From Brasilonema bromeliae SPC951 (GTDB taxonomy: Bacteria > Cyanobacteriota > Cyanobacteriia > Cyanobacteriales > Nostocaceae): a stretch of DNA of 49,332 bases. The stretch lies in assembly GCF_012912135.1 (NCBI RefSeq), contig NZ_QMEB01000009.1:1-49332 (forward strand), written 5' to 3'. A program made the translations under genes and the position numbers. The notes under the pieces were generated by a model. It saw nothing but the letters and a program-made list of their open reading frames with translations. It had not been told where the DNA came from and did not search any database. Shown in pieces: positions 25,432 to 34,872 of this stretch (position 1 is the first letter of the stretch; every line of letters starts with the position of its first letter).

Positions 25432-27324
25432 ATGAAAGAAAGTCCATTCAAAGTTCTTCTTGTTGATGACGATGAGGATGACTACGTTTTAACTCGTGAT
25501 TGGTTCAGTGAATTTCAAGTCGCTTGTGGAGAATTGGAATGGAAAAATAATTATCAAGCAGCAATGGATGCCATTGTTAAGAATCAATACGATGTCTGTC
25601 TTGTAGATTATCGTTTGGGTGCCAGTAACGGACTAGATTTGTTGCGTGAAGCCATTCATCAAGGCTGCTCTTCCCCAATCATTTTACTCACAGGAAAAGG
25701 AGATAGGGAAATAGACATTGAAGCGATGAAAGCAGGTGCAGCAGATTATTTAGAAAAAAGTCAATTGACTGCTCCTTTGCTTGAACGTTCTATTCGCTAC
25801 GCAGTTGAGCGCAAGCGAGCAGAACAAAAGATTCGCGAACACGCCGCACTCCTTGATGTTGCGACCGATGCCATTTTTGTACGCGATTTAAACAAGAGAA
25901 TTTTATTTTGGAATAAAGCAGCCGAACAACTATATGGTTGGAAGGCAACTGAAGCAATTGGCAAGAATACATCAGAACTTTGGTATGAAAAAGATATAGT
26001 ACAATTTCAAGAAGCTCTTGATAGTTTATTGAAAAATGGTTCCTGGGAGGGCGAACTACATCAAATAACAAAATTTGATAAAGAAATTATCGTTGAAAGT
26101 CGCTGGACACTCGTGCACGAGTATGATAAACAAGGACAATCAATTCTTGTTGTTAATACTAATATTACACAAAAAAAAGAATTAGAAGCACAATTTTTTC
26201 GTGCTCAGCGTTTAGAAAGTATTGGAACTTTAGCGAGCGGTATTGCTCACGATCTCAATAACGTTCTTGCACCCATTTTAATGACCGCTCAACTTTTAGA
26301 ATCGCAACTGAATGATCAGCGGAGTAAACGACTGCTGCCAATATTGATATCTAATGCTAAACGAGGAGCAAATTTGGTTAAGCAAGTGCTATCATTTACT
26401 CGCGGGATTGAGGGCGATCGCACTCTCTTGCAATTAAAGCACTTAATTACAGAAATTCAGCAAATTGTTAAAGAAACGTTTCCCAAATCTATTGAAGTTT
26501 CCACTTCACAAGAGCAAACCCTTTGGACAGTTTCAGGTGATGCAACTCAATTGCATCAAGTCCTGATAAATTTGTGCGTTAATGCTCGTGACGCAATGCC
26601 TAATGGCGGTCAATTGACAATTTCGGCGGAAAATTTCATTGTTGATAAAAATTACGCCAAGATGTATATTGATGCTCAAGTCGGTTCGTATGTTGTCATT
26701 ACTGTTACTGATACTGGAGTTGGTATCCCACAGGAAATTATAGACCGCATTTTTGAACCATTTTTTACAACGAAAGACCTAGGCAAAGGAACAGGACTTG
26801 GTCTTTCTACTGTACTTGGGATTGTTAAAAGCCACGGTGGTTTTGTTCATGTGTATAGTGAGGTAGGAAAAGGCACTCAATTTAAGGTGTTTTTACCAGC
26901 ACAAGAAGCAATGGAAACTCCAGAAGAACAAGAGCTGGAATTACCAAACGGTAATGGAGAACTCATTTTGGTTGTGGATGATGAAGATTCAATTCGGGAT
27001 GTTACGAAAACATCGCTAGAAAGCTATAATTACAAAGCAATAACTGCTAGTGATGGCATTGAGGCGATCGCCCTTTATGCAGAACATCAAAATGAAATCT
27101 CTGTGGTCTTAACAGATATGGTTATGCCTTCTATGGATGGAATAACCACAATCCGGACCTTAAAAAAAATAAATCCTGCAGTCAAGATTATTGCTGTTAG
27201 TGGACTTGCTTCTAGTGAAAAGGTGAATACAGTCAATAACATGGGTGTTAAAGCCTTTTTATCAAAACCGTATACCGCCAAGCAGTTATTACAGACTATT
27301 AGTGCTGTCAAAAGTGGGAATTAA
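25432..27324 (+). CDS. Hybrid histidine kinase: REC-PAS-HisKA-HATPase-REC
   Basis: This is a 630-residue soluble kinase with a strong ribosome site (AAAGGAGG). The N-terminal receiver has VDDDEDD and D59 (CLVDYRLG). One PAS follows at ~140-255 ([20 protein letters not shown]), then HisKA with H273 in [17 protein letters not shown], and HATPase ([30 protein letters not shown]). The final receiver has D562 in [11 protein letters not shown]. From the PAS onward it is collinear with the kinase at 18702-21314, indicating duplication with a swapped N-terminal module. Two receivers and one kinase suggest a phosphorelay fed by the small response regulator just upstream or its kinase. Confidence 0.94.
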   Translation: MKESPFKVLLVDDDEDDYVLTRDWFSEFQVACGELEWKNNYQAAMDAIVKNQYDVCLVDYRLGASNGLDLLREAIHQGCSSPIILLTGKGDREIDIEAMKAGAADYLEKSQLTAPLLERSIRYAVERKRAEQKIREHAALLDVATDAIFVRDLNKRILFWNKAAEQLYGWKATEAIGKNTSELWYEKDIVQFQEALDSLLKNGSWEGELHQITKFDKEIIVESRWTLVHEYDKQGQSILVVNTNITQKKELEAQFFRAQRLESIGTLASGIAHDLNNVLAPILMTAQLLESQLNDQRSKRLLPILISNAKRGANLVKQVLSFTRGIEGDRTLLQLKHLITEIQQIVKETFPKSIEVSTSQEQTLWTVSGDATQLHQVLINLCVNARDAMPNGGQLTISAENFIVDKNYAKMYIDAQVGSYVVITVTDTGVGIPQEIIDRIFEPFFTTKDLGKGTGLGLSTVLGIVKSHGGFVHVYSEVGKGTQFKVFLPAQEAMETPEEQELELPNGNGELILVVDDEDSIRDVTKTSLESYNYKAITASDGIEAIALYAEHQNEISVVLTDMVMPSMDGITTIRTLKKINPAVKIIAVSGLASSEKVNTVNNMGVKAFLSKPYTAKQLLQTISAVKSGN

Positions 27325-27340
27325 AATAAGGGAAATCGTT

Positions 27341-27371
27341 AATTGTTAGTAGTGACTAACTACTAACAATT
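27341..27371. terminator. Hairpin between kinase and NTF2-like gene
   Basis: aattgttagtag (27341-27352) pairs perfectly with ctactaacaatt (27360-27371) around a seven-base loop. It is AT-rich with no long T run, so it may only weaken read-through, or it may be an STRR-derived palindrome. Confidence 0.4.
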
Positions 27372-27411
27372 AATAAACAACATTTGCTATTCCCAATCTC
27401 CACGAAGAATA

Positions 27412-27804
27412 ATGAGCAACCAATCTTCTGAAGTTTTAGCCGTCAACGCAGCTTTTTATCGAGCTTTTGAAAAAAAAGATATCGAGGCAATGAGTACTGT
27501 CTGGTCTCAAGGAACTGGCAGTTTTTGTGTTCATCCCGGATGGAATGTACTGCGCGGTTGGAAGGAGATTCGCTCCTCCTGGGTTAACATTTTTAAAAAC
27601 ACTGCTTACATCGAGATAAATACGGAGATAGTGACGACAGAAGTGCGTGATCACATCGCCTATGTTGTACTTGTAGAAAATGTTCTTCAAATCATTAACG
27701 GTCAGAGAAGACTAGAAGCACAATCAATTGCTACGAATATGTTTGAGCTTCTAGGCGGTAAGTGGTATCTTGTGCATCATCACGCCAGTCCAATTATGCG
27801 CTGA
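27412..27804 (+). CDS. NTF2-like / SnoaL-like (DUF4440-type) small protein
   Basis: This is a 130-residue cone-fold protein of the NTF2-like superfamily. The pattern is typical: an N-terminal helix (VLAVNAAFYRAFEKKDIEAM) with VWSQG, then CVHPGWNVLRGWKEIRSSW, and an antiparallel sheet ending WYLVHHHASPI. Members bind small ligands or act as isomerase-like domains. No catalytic residue identifies a substrate here. It lies 87 bases after the kinase cluster in the same direction and ends tail-to-tail with pyrR. Confidence 0.85.
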   Translation: MSNQSSEVLAVNAAFYRAFEKKDIEAMSTVWSQGTGSFCVHPGWNVLRGWKEIRSSWVNIFKNTAYIEINTEIVTTEVRDHIAYVVLVENVLQIINGQRRLEAQSIATNMFELLGGKWYLVHHHASPIMR

Positions 27805-27842
27805 AGGAGTGATAGGGAAGATGAGGAAGAAATAATTATCTC

Positions 27843-28391
27843 CTAGTCTCCAATCAACTCCACTGCATCACGTCTATCCCAATTGTCTAAGTAAACTTTG
27901 ACAATCTCTTCTTTAGCAGTGGGTAGTTGCTTACCAACAAAATCTGGATGAATTGGTAACTCCCGATGACCTCTATCTACCAGCACAGCTAAACGAATGA
28001 TCTCTGGTCTGCCATACTCGTTTACCGCATTTAAAGCAGCACGAATTGTCCGTCCTTTATAAATGACATCATCGACGAGGACAACTGTTTTCCCTGTTAA
28101 ATCAAAAGGGATATCAGTTTTTGCAGGAGTCCGCAACCCAATTTGGTCCAGGTCATCACGATAAAATGTAATATCCAAGGCTCCCGTCGCTATCGGTATA
28201 CCTTCAAGTGCCTCAATTTGACGCGTCAGTAACTGGGCTAGAGGTACACCTCGGGTATAAATACCTAGCAGTACGAGTTGAGACAAATCACGCGTTTTTT
28301 CTACGATTTGAGAGGCGAGACGATTCACGGTACGACGGAGTTCTTCAGGTGAGAGAATCTCAACCACTTTGGTTTCGACAGACGCAGTCAT
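27843..28391 (-). CDS. pyrR: Bifunctional pyrimidine operon regulator / uracil phosphoribosyltransferase PyrR
   Basis: This 182-residue protein of phosphoribosyltransferase fold has the PRPP-binding loop [19 protein letters not shown] and the family stretch [24 protein letters not shown]. In Gram-positive bacteria PyrR binds pyr mRNA to cause attenuation and also makes UMP from uracil. In cyanobacteria the regulatory role is less clear and the transferase activity may dominate. The gene stands alone, not in a pyr operon, and no attenuator is evident nearby. Confidence 0.93.
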   Translation of the reverse strand: MTASVETKVVEILSPEELRRTVNRLASQIVEKTRDLSQLVLLGIYTRGVPLAQLLTRQIEALEGIPIATGALDITFYRDDLDQIGLRTPAKTDIPFDLTGKTVVLVDDVIYKGRTIRAALNAVNEYGRPEIIRLAVLVDRGHRELPIHPDFVGKQLPTAKEEIVKVYLDNWDRRDAVELIGD

Positions 28392-28597
28392 AGACCAATA
28401 CCCCTGAACAATGAGTGAGACGACTATAACAAATGGGTGATTGTGACTGGCAGCTTTGGTGGTTAGTCAAATTTTTTACTAACCACTAACTACTCACAAC
28501 TAGCCATTCCCAATTCCCTATTTCCATCATGACGCTCGCTTCGCTCAAATTCAAAGTTTGCTTGTTCAAAATTCAAAAAAAAATAGCCCTCACTCCC

Positions 28598-29557
28598 TCA
28601 CTTACTCAGCAGTAGAACTATTGCAACCCCCAGCCACAGTAAAAAACAATATCGAGTGAGTTGCAAAGCTTGATAAATGCAAGTTGGGGTGATGGGATGG
28701 ATGGGGTCTCCCAGCAGAGGTTTATGTTTTGCAACCCCACGATACCAATTTGTACCTCCCACCTGCACGCCTAAAATAGCAGCATAGGCGCACTCACTCC
28801 AGCCAGAGTTAGGACTAGGATCACAAACAGCATCCCGACGGCAAATTCGCCAAACATATAAGGGTTTCCCCGACAGAAGTGCCAGAGTTATCACAGTTAA
28901 CCGACAAGGAATCCAAGTCAAACAATCTTCTAACCGCGCACTGAACCATCCTAAATATGTATAAGGTTTTTCTCGATAACCCACCATTGAATCAAGAGTG
29001 CTGCTGGCTTTATATGCCAAAGCCAGGGGAGTTGGACCGATAACTGGGATAAATGCACCAATAATGGCATAAAAAAGAGGAGCCATAACTCCATCAGTCG
29101 CATTTTCTGTTACTGTTTCTAGAACGGCTCGTAAAATTTCTAGTTCTGTTAAGTTTTGTGTATCTCGTCCTACGTAATGACTTAAAGCAGAACGGGCATC
29201 TAGAATATGTCCTGCTGTTAATGGTTGTAAAACTGTTTCGGCTGCTACTCTCAAACTTTTAAAAGCAAAACAGCTAGCTAAGAGAATACTTTCTAACGCG
29301 ACTCCCAAAAACGGATGCAGTAACCTAGCACTTTGAATAAGTAGGTAGCCTATAAACCCGCTACCAATTATTAGGATAATGCCTAACGCAATTCCCGCAA
29401 GGCGCTGTGTCAGGGAATTATGACAATATGTGATACTAAATTTGGTCAAGCGAGAAATTGTCCACCCCATGACTCGTACTGGATGAGGCCAACCCCACGG
29501 ATCGCCAATGAAGTAATCTAAAGTAGCAGCAATAATTAAAACAACAGCTGATGTCAT
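28598..29557 (-). CDS. cbiB: Adenosylcobinamide-phosphate synthase CbiB/CobD
   Basis: This 319-residue membrane enzyme attaches (R)-1-aminopropan-2-ol (or its phosphate) to adenosylcobyric acid in cobalamin synthesis. The N-terminal signature ATLDYFIGDPWGWPHPVRVM is diagnostic, as are YVGRDTQNLTELEILRAVLE, ETVTENATDGVMAPLFY, ALAYKASSTLDSMVGY and the C-terminal LGDPIHPI. Several hydrophobic helices place it in the inner membrane. It is downstream of the Rrf2 regulator gene on the same strand, separated by STRR heptamers. No cobalamin riboswitch was seen upstream. Confidence 0.95.
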   Translation of the reverse strand: MTSAVVLIIAATLDYFIGDPWGWPHPVRVMGWTISRLTKFSITYCHNSLTQRLAGIALGIILIIGSGFIGYLLIQSARLLHPFLGVALESILLASCFAFKSLRVAAETVLQPLTAGHILDARSALSHYVGRDTQNLTELEILRAVLETVTENATDGVMAPLFYAIIGAFIPVIGPTPLALAYKASSTLDSMVGYREKPYTYLGWFSARLEDCLTWIPCRLTVITLALLSGKPLYVWRICRRDAVCDPSPNSGWSECAYAAILGVQVGGTNWYRGVAKHKPLLGDPIHPITPTCIYQALQLTRYCFLLWLGVAIVLLLSK

Positions 29558-29630
29558 TAGTCAAAAGTCAAAAGTCAAGAGTTAACGGTCAAGAGTCAAG
29601 AGTCTAATGACTAATGACTAATGACTAAAC
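29552..29630. repeat. STRR heptamer repeats (agtcaaa / taatgac)
   Basis: Runs of agtcaaa/agtcaag and three copies of taatgac fill the gap between the Rrf2 gene and cbiB. Similar units reappear at 30100-30125 and 31170-31220. These short tandem repeats are a known mark of heterocystous cyanobacterial genomes. Confidence 0.85.
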
Positions 29631-30068
29631 AATAAAATTTGCTTCTTCCCCAAGAGAAGCTTGCCAACTACGAGCGTCGTAATAAAGATCTGCCAAGGTA
29701 ATACTGTACAAAGCTTCTTTGAGTTTTTGGTGCAGTCTTTGCCAAAGAGTAAATGTGACCCAATCTTCTGCTTGTGTTCGAGAAGCTTGGTGATGGGGTA
29801 AAGGTTCAATAGTTTCTCCAACTGCTTCTAAAACTTCTCCTAAAGAGATTTTTGCAGGTTCTCGAGCTAGCTGGTATCCACCGATGCTACCACGCATTGA
29901 TTTTACTAATCCAGCACGACGCATTTCTATAAGCAGTTTTTCTAAATAAGGCGCTGGGATATGTTGACGAGAGGCTATTGCCTTAGTGGAAACAGGACCA
30001 TACCCAGGCTGTAAACTCAAATCGAGCAACGCTTTCACACTGTAGTGTCCTCTAGTTGTTAGTTTCAT
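29625..30068 (-). CDS. Rrf2-family transcriptional regulator without cluster cysteines
   Basis: This 147-residue protein has a winged helix-turn-helix start, MKLTTRGHYSVKALLDLSLQ, then ASRQHIPAPYLEKLLIEMRR and the Rrf2 wing motif SMRGSIGGYQLAR. Unlike IscR it contains no cysteine at all, so it cannot hold an Fe-S cluster through Cys ligands. The signal it reads is unknown. It lies just upstream of cbiB on the same strand and may be co-transcribed with it. Confidence 0.92.
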   Translation of the reverse strand: MKLTTRGHYSVKALLDLSLQPGYGPVSTKAIASRQHIPAPYLEKLLIEMRRAGLVKSMRGSIGGYQLAREPAKISLGEVLEAVGETIEPLPHHQASRTQAEDWVTFTLWQRLHQKLKEALYSITLADLYYDARSWQASLGEEANFIV

Positions 30069-30292
30069 TTTGATAAGCTTTGTCCTTTGTCTTTTGTAAT
30101 GACTAATGACAAGTGCTAATGACTAAGAATCAGTTTTGCTTATCATTCTGTGTGCCAGTGATCAAATTTTGTAAGTAGACAACTTTTTTAGCTATGCTTT
30201 ATAAAACTTAAACAAATACAGGGTAGTCGTCACCACCAAGCTAGAACTGTAAAGTATGAATTATCCTGTACGATCCATTAGGGGGCTTAAAA

Positions 30293-30325
30293 CAGTGAAC
30301 AGTGAACAGTGAACAGTGAACAGTT
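30293..30325. repeat. Tandem heptamer agtgaac array
   Basis: There are four to five perfect copies of agtgaac in a row, ending in cagttatcag. An inverted ctgataactg lies at about 30422-30431, so the heptamer ends flank the hairpin-bearing segment between them. Confidence 0.9.
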
Positions 30326-30330
30326 ATCAG

Positions 30331-30420
30331 GATTTGGTGACGGGGATTTAGACCGCGACTGAAACATACCACTTAAATAAGTGGGAGACTTTAGCTCTCT
30401 CTCAAAAGTGGGCCGCAATT
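30331..30420. mobile_element. Possible IS200/IS605-type end remnant
   Basis: The segment tagaccgcgactgaaacatac followed by the perfect palindrome ccacttaaataagtgg (30369-30384) and gagactttagct resembles, from memory, the right ends of cyanobacterial IS605-group elements, which form subterminal hairpins. No transposase or TnpB gene is present, so it would be a relic or a non-autonomous copy. Confidence 0.3.
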
Positions 30421-30751
30421 GCTGATAACTGATAAGTGATAACTGGTTGAAATAAGGATACTCCACTGGAATATTTTCTCTACGGTTCAATCGAGGACTT
30501 GTTTCCTCTTACTTTATCCTTTATTTGGTCATTGACAAACATACAAACTATAGTTATCACCATTGCCTATCTTCTTTAGAATATATTGTATTGGTAATGT
30601 TGGTCATTCAGTCAAAATTTTGCTCTCTGAGTGTAATATACTTGGCGATAGCACCACCAGAAAAAATAAAGAATAGCGCTCGCATTAGCATAACCTCAGC
30701 TAAAATAAAATCGATTCACTGTATTTGACCATTCGTTTTTGAATTAAGTTG

Positions 30752-31165
30752 ATGGCTAAACAGAAAAAAATTGAACCCCTAGTTGGTGAAGATCTGCTCA
30801 AGAAAGTCAAAGAGCTAGAAAACCTAAGCAAAGAAGAAAAAGCTAAACACTGTGGCTACTACACCGTAACCAAAAACGGTATAGAGCGCGTCAACATGAT
30901 GAAATTCTTAAATGCTCTTATTGATGCTGAGGGCATTCAGTTAGACAGCGCTCCCAGTGCAAATGGTCGAGGTGGACGCAGTGCAAGCTATAGAATTAGC
31001 GTGCAGTCGAACGGTAACTTGTTGATAGGTTCTGCCTATACCAAACAAATGAATCTCAAACCAGGAGATGAGTTTATCATTACTTTAGGCAAAAAGCACA
31101 TTCGTTTGAGACAAGTAGACTCAGACGAGAGAGAAGAGGCTGAGCTAGCAGAAGTTGCTGTGTAA
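30752..31165 (+). CDS. cyAbrB-family transcriptional regulator
   Basis: This is a 137-residue cyanobacterial AbrB-like protein. The N-terminus KKIEPLVGEDLLKKVKELEN and the central GYYTVTKNGIERVNMMKFLNAL are family marks. The AbrB-type swapped-hairpin DNA-binding part is at the C-terminus, the arrangement peculiar to cyanobacteria (SYRISVQSNGNLLIGSAYTK, LKPGDEFIITLGKKHIRLRQ). These regulators control carbon/nitrogen balance and, in Nostoc, superoxide dismutase and heterocyst genes. I cannot decide between cyAbrB1 and cyAbrB2 by eye. The start is ATG 30752, directly after an in-frame TTG. Confidence 0.92.
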   Translation: MAKQKKIEPLVGEDLLKKVKELENLSKEEKAKHCGYYTVTKNGIERVNMMKFLNALIDAEGIQLDSAPSANGRGGRSASYRISVQSNGNLLIGSAYTKQMNLKPGDEFIITLGKKHIRLRQVDSDEREEAELAEVAV

Positions 31166-31293
31166 ATAGTTATTAGTCGTTAGTCAAAAGTCATTAGACT
31201 GCAAAGCTGTTGACTAATGACCCTTACGGCGAACCCCAGTTCCCTGCGGCGGGAGACCCGCCTACAGGACTGGACTCACTTTTGACTGTTGGC
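31166..31293. repeat. Repeat-rich convergent gap (STRR heptamers plus GC-rich palindrome)
   Basis: agtcaaaagtcattag and gactaatgac heptamers flank a GC-rich block (ttccctgcggcgggagacccgcc). Both neighbouring genes end here. Confidence 0.6.
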
Positions 31294-33198
31294 TTATTGA
31301 CTTATGCTCACACCTGTTTTGCGAGTCATTGGTAAGTAGTGGCGAAGTGCTCTGCGCGTTACAGCGACGTTGCAGGTTAATCCAATTTGCTCTCTTTCTA
31401 GTAAACCTAAAATACGCTCTTGGTTATCTCGATCAACCACTGGTAAGTGATGCAAACCTTTAAGAGCCATGCGGTCTAAAGCTTCGGCTAGAGGTTCATC
31501 TTGTAATGCATAAAGAATATCAGTGGTACAGATATCCATGAGTGTTTGATTGGCTGTGTTAGCCTGGATTTCACTTGAGGAAATTGGATATTTTTCCCAA
31601 AGGCGAAGAGTTCGGTTGATATCTTCTAAAGAGACGATACCGACTAATTGCCCTGCTTCATTAATAACTAAAGCACTCTGGCAGAGATCACCACTCATTT
31701 CCAAAGCTGCTTCTATCACATTCATCGTTAGTAGCAGCTTTTTGGGAGAAGAATACATGGCATCTTGTACCAAGATTTGGTGCAAAATTTCTGCTTGCTC
31801 GTCTTTCAACTCAGGAAGACCAATTTGTTGTAGGTTGGAATTAGAATTAGAAGTTGGTTTGATTCGTTCTACAAGCCAAACACTCAAACCCACTGCTGCC
31901 ATTAACGGTAAAACAATGCGATAGTCTCGCGTTAATTCAAAAAGCAACAAAATTGCTGTTAATGGAGCTCTAACACTTGCAGCGAGAACTGCTGCCATCC
32001 CCACCATTGCGTAAGCTGGGGGAGCTGCCATATACTGTGTGACTGGAGGTACTAGGCTTGCTAAAATTTTTGCATAAGCTGATCCAAAAGAAGCACCTAA
32101 AAACATCGCTGGTGCAAATACACCGCCAACAAAACCACTACCAGCACTAACAGCCGTCATCAACAGCTTCACCACCAGCAGCACCAGCAACAACTGTAAA
32201 GAAAACTTCACATCCTGAAGCATAGCTTCTATAGTGCCGTAACCGATGCCCAAAATTTGAGGAAACTGTAAAGCAACAATGCCAACAATGGTTCCACCAA
32301 TAATTGGATGAATGGGTTCGCGTATGTTACCTAGCCATCGCAAATAAGGTATTTTCCCATGAAAGCAGGCTTTTGCCAAAGCAATGAGTTGGGTATAAGC
32401 TAGAGAAACTAAACTGGCTCCTAAACCTAAGCCGAGATAAAGCGGTAATTCCAGAAGACTGCGGACTTGGTAAACGGGTAGGGCAAAGGCAGGCTGTGCA
32501 CCCAAACCAATTTGAGCAACTAATGCCGCAACGACCGCTGCAAGCAGCACGACACTCACGGCAGAAGTGGCAAATGATGTTGCGCCTAACACCACCTCTA
32601 AAGCAAAGAAAACTCCGGCGATGGGCGCATTAAATCCTGCAGCTAAACCAGCAGCAGCACCAGCAGCCAAAAGCAACCGCTGTCGTTCTTGAGATACTTG
32701 TAAAACAACAGACAGCAGCATACCAAAACTTGCGCCAATTTCTACACTTGGTCCCTCTGGTCCTAGAGAAGCACCACTTCCTAAAGACACTGATGCTGCC
32801 AGCATCTTTGTTACTGGTCGTAATTGTCCCTTGATCTCTCCTCCTTGGGATGCGGCGATCAGAGTTGACAGTCCAGGACCAAAGTCTTGGGTGCGCCAGC
32901 GCATCAATCCGATAATGAGTCCACCAAGGATGGGAACACACGCTAAAGTCCAAGCGCCCCAAGCACCAATGACACCCATAAAATTTTCCAGTGTCAAGCG
33001 ATGAATCAGCTCGATTAAATAGTGAAAGGTCACCACACCCATTCCACCACCACCGCCTATAAGGACTGCTAAAAGCAGCACAAGGGTTTCTGGGGATGGT
33101 TGAAAACGGTTAAGCAGATGAGTCAGACGGGCAGAAAAAGTGGTAAAAGCAGGTTGTTCTACCACCTTCCTTAGTTCAGTTGAAGGCAGAAGAGTCAT
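31294..33198 (-). CDS. ClC-family chloride channel/transporter with two CBS domains
   Basis: This is a 634-residue inner-membrane protein with about ten or more hydrophobic helices, then two CBS domains (residues ~475-540 and ~555-620). The anion path is marked by SLGSGASLGPEGPSVEIG, whose Glu is the external gating residue, and GSGFVGGVFAPAMFLGASFG. At the intracellular proton-glutamate position (E203 of E. coli ClC-ec1) the motif reads GVFFALEVVLGA, with Val instead of Glu, as in channel-type ClCs. It is therefore more probably a channel than an H+/Cl- exchanger; this is inference from one residue. CBS domains may bind adenine nucleotides. Confidence 0.93.
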   Translation of the reverse strand: MTLLPSTELRKVVEQPAFTTFSARLTHLLNRFQPSPETLVLLLAVLIGGGGGMGVVTFHYLIELIHRLTLENFMGVIGAWGAWTLACVPILGGLIIGLMRWRTQDFGPGLSTLIAASQGGEIKGQLRPVTKMLAASVSLGSGASLGPEGPSVEIGASFGMLLSVVLQVSQERQRLLLAAGAAAGLAAGFNAPIAGVFFALEVVLGATSFATSAVSVVLLAAVVAALVAQIGLGAQPAFALPVYQVRSLLELPLYLGLGLGASLVSLAYTQLIALAKACFHGKIPYLRWLGNIREPIHPIIGGTIVGIVALQFPQILGIGYGTIEAMLQDVKFSLQLLLVLLVVKLLMTAVSAGSGFVGGVFAPAMFLGASFGSAYAKILASLVPPVTQYMAAPPAYAMVGMAAVLAASVRAPLTAILLLFELTRDYRIVLPLMAAVGLSVWLVERIKPTSNSNSNLQQIGLPELKDEQAEILHQILVQDAMYSSPKKLLLTMNVIEAALEMSGDLCQSALVINEAGQLVGIVSLEDINRTLRLWEKYPISSSEIQANTANQTLMDICTTDILYALQDEPLAEALDRMALKGLHHLPVVDRDNQERILGLLEREQIGLTCNVAVTRRALRHYLPMTRKTGVSISQ

Positions 33199-34035
33199 TG
33201 AGTGGAGAAGTAAATCTAATAAAAAATTTAAATTTTTCTGTCTTACATTTCATTGTGAGTGATCATTTAGCAACAAGACAAGTCCATTGCATATGTTAGT
33301 TTTACAAAGCTTTAGTAAATTAATTCCTGTTGCTGGCAATTTGTGTAAGGACAATGCTTAAATGGGAAAGAATTGAAGGTGAATGGTTATTTGCAGCGCT
33401 CATCTAGAGTAGTGAGGAGTAAATTGAAGGTTAAAGAGTGTAGACGCCCTATGACGATGAGACAGCGCTCTATGGAGGGGAGCCACTGTTCGACTAGGGT
33501 TTCCTGGCAGTCGGTGCAAGTGGCGTTTTCTGGTGCCTTGGCGAGTGTGTATCTCTTTGAGAGACGCTTGGCGTTGGCGTAAGCACAAAACGTACGAATC
33601 GGGCATTGCAAGAACCTGTCCTTTTGGGACTTACAAAGCAACGTGCCCGCAAGACGATAGAGATACCCAATAGCCGTAAGGCGTGGCGTCAGCCATAGGG
33701 CTTGCCACAGACTACGATAAATTATGAACTAAAGCAAAAGTGCATATACACCTTGAGGGTGACTTCCTACAGGGTGGTATGAACTATAAAGTGAATTATG
33801 GAGTCATTGATCCTTTATCCTTTTTTGGCCATTCTCAGAAAAATCTAGCTATACTCGTGTTGCAACCATTTTGCCATGCTGGTAGCACAAGCTTTTGCTT
33901 GTCTAAATTATGGATATTGTATGCGTGCTTTCTGGCTAATGTCAGAGCAGACCAAGTAATCTACACGCATTTTGAGCATAGATTCTCGACATGGTATTTA
34001 AAAGAGCAAGTAAGTGGACTAGACGGACGAGGTAG
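33199..34035. other. Non-coding gap with dispersed repeats
   Basis: No credible gene is seen; open frames on both strands here lack motifs and overlap repeat sequence. Positions 33450-33720 contain blocks of the dispersed type (gagagacgcttggcgttggcg, ccttttgggacttac, aatagccgtaaggcgtggcg, gtcagccatagggcttgcc). The ccttttgggacttac block has a counterpart in the gap at 34402-34872. The last ~300 bases are AT-rich and presumably hold the promoter of the zinc-ribbon gene. Confidence 0.55.
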
Positions 34036-34401
34036 ATGAATACACACACCTTTGATAATCATTATGTGACTTGCCCAATTTGCCAAAAAAATACTAAGCC
34101 CAAGCTAGTAAAGACGTGTATGGGATTGTATACCTGTCCGTATTGCCAGGAAAGGCTAGTAGTCTGTCAAAGCGGTCATTATGTCCGCGACCCGTTTGCC
34201 TACAAACAGATAATGATATCGTCGGTGCTCCGTCGCCAAAGCCGACCTTTAGCTAGGATTCTCAGGGATTTTACCATCCTCAAGCGCCCTGTAGTTGCTC
34301 TGGTTATAGGAGGTGCTATTCTGTTGAGTGTCATTGGTATGACACAGCAAGCCTCAGACCAGAATTCTCCAAGGTTGCCAAAAACAGAGAAGCAACGTTA
34401 G
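34036..34401 (+). CDS. Small zinc-ribbon membrane protein of unknown function
   Basis: This is a 121-residue product with a GAGG ribosome site eight bases before the ATG. Residues 13-37 hold two CPxCQ knuckles (CPICQ at 13-17 and CPYCQ at 34-38), the layout of a zinc ribbon. C44 and H48 might add to it. A single membrane helix lies at about residues 86-104 (VVALVIGGAILLSVIGM), followed by a short polar tail. I know no function. It stands alone between repeat-rich gaps. Cytoplasmic placement of the zinc ribbon is inferred from the basic residues before the helix. Confidence 0.75.
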   Translation: MNTHTFDNHYVTCPICQKNTKPKLVKTCMGLYTCPYCQERLVVCQSGHYVRDPFAYKQIMISSVLRRQSRPLARILRDFTILKRPVVALVIGGAILLSVIGMTQQASDQNSPRLPKTEKQR

Positions 34402-34872
34402 AAATTGGCCTTCGCTTAATTCAAAGTATGCCCTATGTTCACAGAACACGCACTCGCGTTTGGGTAGGAACTTTACAAAATTCCCAATTCAAAAAAAATT
34501 TTTGAATGTCTCATGGTGAATGCGTGAATGTTTCAGCAGCGAGTGGTAAACCAGTACTGCACAAGGGAAGGCAGCATGCCCTTGGAGATTCCAGAGGCAG
34601 TGCTTGGGGGTTCCCCCTAAGTCTGCCTCTTGAAGCTTCAACAGACCTTCTTTTACCTTTATAGCACCTGCCGTTCCGTTGTAGCACAGCTGCGTGGTCT
34701 CCCCGGAAAGCAGCGTGTCCCTTTGGGACTTATACTCTGGCGTGCGCTTTACGCTTACGTAGATCCCTACAACCGAGGAAACCTCCAACACTGATTCACA
34801 TGCAAGGTCTCTACATGTTGCTGTGTATGTGATTCAAACCAGAAGCTTTATATTATCTTGTCTTTTCCAATA
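34402..34872. other. Non-coding gap with dispersed GC-rich repeats
   Basis: No supportable gene. Positions 34550-34790 contain repeat blocks (gtccctttgggacttatact, gcgtgcgctttacgcttacg) of the kind found in the gap at 33450-33660. Both neighbours end at this gap. Confidence 0.5.

Larger units (their letters stand above)
30069..30751. other. Non-coding gap upstream of the AbrB-like gene, with repeats
   Basis: There is no supportable gene. It includes an agtgaac heptamer array (30293-30325), the IS-end-like hairpin region at 30331-30420 and taatgac heptamers near 30100. Positions 30525-30751 are AT-rich and are likely to contain the promoter of the AbrB-like regulator. Confidence 0.6.

Noticed and set aside
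29552-30325. Tandem short repeats that could suggest a CRISPR array
   Set aside because: Units are seven bases, contiguous and without spacers; they are STRR heptamers, and no cas gene is present.
30287-30490. 67-residue minus-strand frame
   Set aside because: Its end is made by the agtgaac heptamer array (FTVHCSLFTVHCSLF) and it has no motif.
33373-33641. Overlapping short frames on both strands downstream of the ClC gene start
   Set aside because: All lie in dispersed repeat blocks and none carries a recognisable motif or ribosome site.
33740-34039. 99-residue plus-strand frame just before the zinc-ribbon gene
   Set aside because: No motif, no ribosome site, and it overlaps the well-supported start at 34036; more likely leader or promoter sequence.
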